Shown here: in pieces, positions 5,616 through 8,618 of the stretch | How positions within the stretch are numbered: the first letter of the stretch is position 1 | Layout of the letters: each line of letters begins with the position of its first letter | Assembly (NCBI GenBank): GCA_020860885.1 | Contig: JAJBTS010000286.1 | Location: 1-8,618, forward strand | Origin: Bacteroidales bacterium | GTDB lineage: Bacteria > Bacteroidota > Bacteroidia > Bacteroidales > Azobacteroidaceae | Length of the DNA stretch: 8,618 nt | Direction of reading: 5' to 3' | Notes under the pieces: generated by a model | Databases searched by the model: none | Seen by the model: only the letters and a program-made list of their open reading frames with translations | Told to the model about the DNA's origin: nothing | Translations under genes and position numbers: made by a program

Positions 5616-6778
5616 TATTGATTAATAATTTCTTCTACGCTTGAGAACATATTTGCTAATTCTAAACAAGCATCTACTGCTGCATCTACTTCTGCTTTAT
5701 TTGTTTGATCACGAACCACTTCATAAAAAGATTTACCATCTTTACCGATGGCCTGGATCTTGGTGATACAGTCTTCGATTTTATCAATGATCCTTTGGTC
5801 TAACTGACTGTTTTTCTGAGCAATATAAGTATGCAAGGAAACAGAAGTCCGGGTATTGTCGTTTATTCCTCCCAGATATGCATTTTTAATACTGTAAATA
5901 TTGTTTGTGTAATCGTCCAGAGAGTGCCAGCTATACCACGATTCTACGTCTTCTACTTTACGGCTTTCATAAGGGGCATTGATCTTAGTGGCTCCTACCT
6001 CTTCTGCTATCGTTACAATTCCGGTAGATATTTCCGTTACGGCTGCAGCTAAAGAAGAATAACCTGTCCCATTCTTCATCTTGTTCGCAAAATCTTTCCA
6101 GTTTGTATTATCATTGAGATATTTTACGACATCCGGATTTTCTTCAAATACCTCTTTAATTTCCGGAGATACATTCTCTATTCCTACCCATGCTACATAA
6201 GCAAGCATACAGTCCCACACCAAAGCATCGGTAACGGCTGTAAGGTATTTTAATTCTGCAGTACTGAGATCGGCAACCGGACGCGATGCGCCATCCCGGT
6301 AAAGCAGATATTCTGCAACGTGAAATCCGATTACTTCCGATTCCAGCAGCCAGGCTTCCCTGCCTGTAATTTCGCCTCCCTCATCCTGAATGGATTTTTT
6401 AATAGCCTCTAATTCCAAAGGCCATGAGTCGGTATGACCGTCGACATCCAAACCATCTTCTCCTACCGGTCCGAAAAGGAAGGCTTCATTGAGTTCCCAC
6501 TTGATGCGGGCGTCCATCCAGGCATCAGATGCAGTTTTCATAGTGGCATCGCTGGGGTTATTTTGCAAGGCTTTATTTGCTTTACGCATTTCCAGTGCAG
6601 ATTCTGCCAACGCTTTATAAGTAGGAATAATAGTTGTATTCACATACTTATCCAATATTTCTTTGTACACATTATCGTTATCCTCAACTTCACCGGCTTC
6701 ATCTTCACAAGAATATAAACCTGCAGATAAAACAACTGCAGTAAAAACATAAAATAGATTTCTAAATAACTTTTTCAT
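5615..6778 (-). CDS. Imelysin-family (M75-like) lipoprotein, 387 residues
   Basis: Starting at the ATG at 6778, the signal peptide ends in lipobox L-Y-S-C (Cys24) followed by acidic residues, a pattern seen on many Bacteroidota lipoproteins. The family landmarks are clear: AWMDARIKWELNEAFLFGPV (86-105), the H-x-x-E motif HVAE (153-156) in GFHVAEYLLY, and a second repeat half containing SWYSWHSLDDY and IKNAYLGG. Imelysins were named as peptidases, but structural work on the family points to metal or iron binding at the cell envelope, as in EfeO- and IrpA-like proteins. A role in iron handling fits the porin upstream and the di-heme protein downstream. An earlier in-frame start (6820) would add 14 residues, overlap the porin gene and spoil the signal peptide, so it was not chosen. 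It starts 13 bases after the porin stop, in the same operon. Confidence 0.92.
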   Translation of the reverse strand: MKKLFRNLFYVFTAVVLSAGLYSCEDEAGEVEDNDNVYKEILDKYVNTTIIPTYKALAESALEMRKANKALQNNPSDATMKTASDAWMDARIKWELNEAFLFGPVGEDGLDVDGHTDSWPLELEAIKKSIQDEGGEITGREAWLLESEVIGFHVAEYLLYRDGASRPVADLSTAELKYLTAVTDALVWDCMLAYVAWVGIENVSPEIKEVFEENPDVVKYLNDNTNWKDFANKMKNGTGYSSLAAAVTEISTGIVTIAEEVGATKINAPYESRKVEDVESWYSWHSLDDYTNNIYSIKNAYLGGINDNTRTSVSLHTYIAQKNSQLDQRIIDKIEDCITKIQAIGKDGKSFYEVVRDQTNKAEVDAAVDACLELANMFSSVEEIINQ

Positions 6779-6791
6779 TTTTGAAGTATTT

Positions 6792-8090
6792 TTATTTAAT
6801 AAATAATCCAGAATAAGCAATTCCTAATGAGAGAGTGGGTTCGTTGTTGTATGGAGCATCCAGTTTCCGGAAAGCATATTCCGCTTTTACTACAATCTCT
6901 TTCATCGGATAATAATTGATTCCTCCACTGATAATAGTTTTTTTGCACCAGCCTTTTGCCTGGATGCGTCTGTCGGTTTTGTACATAGAGTCATAAAAAC
7001 CATAATGCCCGTAAACATATAGTTTGTCATCGCTGTTTCTCAGTTTAGGGAACAGTTTCAGAATATCGTAACCCGCTTCAAAGTAATAACTCAATACATC
7101 GGATGCAACATCTGTTCTCGAAAAGGGCCCGGCTTTCGGTAACTTTTTATTGATGGTGGATATAGCGTAAGAATTTACCAAATGTCCGTAGATCACACTG
7201 GCGCGTGCCAGAATATTATTATCATTGTATACGGCATCGAAAGCGCCCACGAACACCCCTCCTTTAATTCCCTGATTTTTATATCTTTCCCATTTTAAAC
7301 TATTTGGAGCACTGTGTCCGTAATATCCGCTTAACCCCATCCTTAATCCTTTTACAGAATAATTGTCTACACGGAAAGCTCCTGCATAAGTGTTGGCTAT
7401 TTTGAATTCATAGGGAGAAGTCGATCCTCCTTGTATCCAATTAACATTATTAAAGCGCTCAGCATCCAATCCGGCGAGAAATTGAACTTCATATCTCCAG
7501 TCTTTGGCTCTTCCCCAGAAGCTGATACCGGTTTCATGCCACGTACAGGGGAGGATAGAAGCATCTTCTTCCGGTCGGAGAACAGAGAAAAATTCATTGG
7601 GCATATGTTCCAGATTAGTTAATCCGACAGGAACTATAATGTGGCCCATACGTATATTCGCTGTTTGGGAAAAGCTTTTTTCAATCCAGAATTGCTCCAG
7701 GGCTACTTCTCCGCCTTTTTCAATTTCAGTTTCATATTCTCCGGTTTCTGCATTTTCGATTTCGTAGGTAGTTCCCGTTCCTCCATGCTCAAACTCGATT
7801 TCACTGGAAAATTTCCATCCTTTTCCGAAGTCATAAGCCATATATACTACTACATGAGGGAGATCGAATCGTCCGTGGTTTGCATCTTTATGACTTTGAG
7901 GATAAGCGTATCGTGCTACGTTATCACTGTAGAACATTTTCTGCATGGCCACTTCACCGTATCCTCCTAAAAGGAAAGACGATTTTTTAGTTTGGTCTAC
8001 AGGAATAGAGTCAGTTTCTTGTCCTAATACATTAAAAACGGAAAATGTTGAAAAGAAGATCAACAAAAGAGAGTCAAATTTAAATTTCAT
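6792..8090 (-). CDS. Outer-membrane porin, phosphate-selective porin O/P-like, 432 residues
   Basis: A signal peptide (about residues 1-23, cut near VLG/Q) leads to a long run of alternating beta strands. Typical phrases are LLGGYGEVAMQKMF near the N-terminus, HVVVYMAYDFGKGWKFSSEI, an acidic loop, FWIEKSFSQTANIRMGHIIV and a C-terminal series ending SLGIAYSGLFIK. This matches the phosphate-selective porin O/P-like family that Bacteroidota often encode beside imelysin genes. The final residue is Lys rather than the aromatic residue usual for BamA-targeted barrels, with Phe three from the end. It is the first gene of the minus operon and likely admits a solute handled by the next two proteins. 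Phosphate specificity should not be assumed from the family name; an iron- or metal-related solute is my inference from context. Confidence 0.88.
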   Translation of the reverse strand: MKFKFDSLLLIFFSTFSVFNVLGQETDSIPVDQTKKSSFLLGGYGEVAMQKMFYSDNVARYAYPQSHKDANHGRFDLPHVVVYMAYDFGKGWKFSSEIEFEHGGTGTTYEIENAETGEYETEIEKGGEVALEQFWIEKSFSQTANIRMGHIIVPVGLTNLEHMPNEFFSVLRPEEDASILPCTWHETGISFWGRAKDWRYEVQFLAGLDAERFNNVNWIQGGSTSPYEFKIANTYAGAFRVDNYSVKGLRMGLSGYYGHSAPNSLKWERYKNQGIKGGVFVGAFDAVYNDNNILARASVIYGHLVNSYAISTINKKLPKAGPFSRTDVASDVLSYYFEAGYDILKLFPKLRNSDDKLYVYGHYGFYDSMYKTDRRIQAKGWCKKTIISGGINYYPMKEIVVKAEYAFRKLDAPYNNEPTLSLGIAYSGLFIK

Positions 8091-8114
8091 TTAATTTATA
8101 GAGTTTTAACAGGA

Positions 8115-8122
8115 CAAATGTA
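8115..8122 (-). promoter_or_regulatory. Bacteroides-type -7 box for the porin operon
   Basis: The minus strand reads TACATTTG, an exact TAnnTTTG match, 25 bases before the porin ATG at 8090. A start near 8107 would leave a short leader of about 17 bases. The -33 area (about 8140-8147) is T-rich on the minus strand and overlaps the TACCTA arm of the palindrome, so a protein bound there could block or recruit polymerase. Confidence 0.55.
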
Positions 8123-8145
8123 TAGTGTTAATTTTGTCGAAAAAA

Positions 8146-8161
8146 TACCTATTTTTAGGTA
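8146..8161. promoter_or_regulatory. Palindrome TACCTATTTTTAGGTA, candidate operator (site 1)
   Basis: Perfect 6-base arms TACCTA and TAGGTA flank a TTTT spacer. It lies upstream of the porin -7 box and over its -33 area. The right half, TATTTTTAGGTA (8150-8161), recurs as TATTTATAGGTA at 8181-8192, exactly 31 bases (about three helix turns) away. Confidence 0.5.
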
Positions 8162-8180
8162 ATTGTGTGTTAATATTCAT

Positions 8181-8192
8181 TATTTATAGGTA
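8181..8192 (+). promoter_or_regulatory. TATTTATAGGTA, second copy of the operator-like motif (site 2)
   Basis: It matches site 1 at 11 of 12 bases in the same orientation, and similarity extends a few bases further (AGTTTTAT versus AATTGTGT). It ends just upstream of, or at, the -33 area of the hemerythrin promoter. The palindrome partner arm (TACCTA) is absent here, so this is a half-site. Confidence 0.45.
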
Positions 8193-8214
8193 GTTTTATT
8201 TCTTAAGGTTTGTT

Positions 8215-8222
8215 TATCTTTG
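8215..8222 (+). promoter_or_regulatory. Bacteroides-type -7 box for the hemerythrin-domain gene
   Basis: TATCTTTG matches TAnnTTTG exactly. Transcription would start near 8229, only about 8 bases before the ATG at 8237, so the message would be nearly leaderless. A GTTTT stretch (8193-8197) sits at about -33. Confidence 0.55.
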
Positions 8223-8236
8223 TAATAAAATAAGTT

Positions 8237-8618
8237 ATGGGTAAATTTAGATTTGGAAAGTACAAAGCTTTTGACTCTATGAGTGGGCTTATCAGCGAGA
8301 ATTATTTTGCTCTGTTGGTAATGAGTCGCTTTAATATTACTATGGGGTTTGGAGATAAAAATATTGACGAGGTTTGTAAAGACTATGGCGTTGATACAGA
8401 TACTTTTCTTGCTGTAATCAACCTTATGGTAAATGATAATCATATTATCTGTTCTTCAGATGTCATGGTTTCTTTAGAGTCTTTGATGGATTATCTGCAT
8501 AATTCTCATAATTATTTTCTGGAATACCGTTTACCGGAGATAAGAAATAATTTAGCAAAAGTATTGAATAGCGATCAGGCAGACTTAAATAAAGCAGTTT
8601 TAGAATACTTCGATAAAT
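8237..8618 (+). CDS. Hemerythrin-domain protein, N-terminal 127 residues (runs off the window)
   Basis: The frame opens at ATG 8237 (MGKFRFGKYKAFDSMSGL) and stays open to the window end. There is no signal peptide, so it is cytoplasmic. The first ~75 residues, with SRFNITMGFGDKNIDEVC and DYGVDTDTFLAVINL, look like the small ScdA-type N-terminal domain. It is followed by the start of a hemerythrin-like four-helix bundle with LHNSHNYFLEYRLPEI (His88, His91, Glu96 as candidate di-iron ligands). Proteins of this layout in the YtfE/ScdA/RIC group bind a di-iron centre and are linked to repair of iron centres after nitric oxide or oxidative stress. The C-terminal ligands lie outside the window. It is divergent from the porin-imelysin-di-heme operon, and both sides share an operator-like motif, so common control by iron or redox stress is plausible. 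Confidence 0.8.
   Translation, partial: MGKFRFGKYKAFDSMSGLISENYFALLVMSRFNITMGFGDKNIDEVCKDYGVDTDTFLAVINLMVNDNHIICSSDVMVSLESLMDYLHNSHNYFLEYRLPEIRNNLAKVLNSDQADLNKAVLEYFDK

Noticed and set aside
7397..7970. Several open frames of 63-109 codons across the porin gene.
   Set aside because: They are other-frame shadows of the porin coding sequence, whose signal peptide and beta-strand pattern are clear.
8180..8443. Minus-strand open frame of 87 codons near the right end.
   Set aside because: It overlaps the hemerythrin-domain gene and its promoter on the opposite strand. The plus-strand frame has family motifs and a promoter.

Overview
The window looks like chromosomal DNA of a Bacteroidota member, most likely order Bacteroidales (Dysgonomonas/Parabacteroides-like). 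It is AT-rich, has Bacteroides-type -7 promoter boxes (TAnnTTTG) before the transcription units, A-rich start regions without Shine-Dalgarno sites, many short lipobox lipoproteins, and protein families typical of that phylum. No tRNA, rRNA, transposase, phage gene or CRISPR array was seen.

Left part (1-3769). A minus-strand caspase-family gene enters at the left edge. It has a good promoter and signal peptide, but its reading frame is broken by two nonsense codons. Divergent from it is a plus-strand promoter followed by an unusually long leader (about 435-650). This leader can fold into a 29-bp, four-helix stem whose apical loop pairs perfectly over 8 bases with sequence just downstream, giving a candidate pseudoknotted cis-regulatory RNA. 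It precedes an apparent operon of four exported proteins with gaps of 11, 30 and 9 bases: an unrecognised lipoprotein, a small DUF4878-like lipoprotein, a YD/RHS-like repeat protein and an unrecognised secreted protein. None has an assignable function.

Middle (3770-4085). This is noncoding. It holds a weak hairpin after the plus operon, a foldback element of about 115 bp with imperfect terminal inverted repeats, a strong rho-independent terminator serving the minus operon, and a 15-bp palindrome.

Right part (4086-8618). A tight minus-strand operon encodes, in transcription order, an outer-membrane porin of the phosphate-selective-porin type, an imelysin-family (M75) lipoprotein, and a di-heme (two CxxCH) oxidoreductase-family lipoprotein. 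The last two overlap by one base (TAATG). This looks like an iron- or metal-related cell-envelope module. Divergent from it, and running off the right edge, is a hemerythrin-domain protein. The 146-base divergent spacer carries a promoter for each side and two copies of a TATTTWTAGGTA motif 31 bp apart, one at each upstream promoter region, which suggests a shared regulator.
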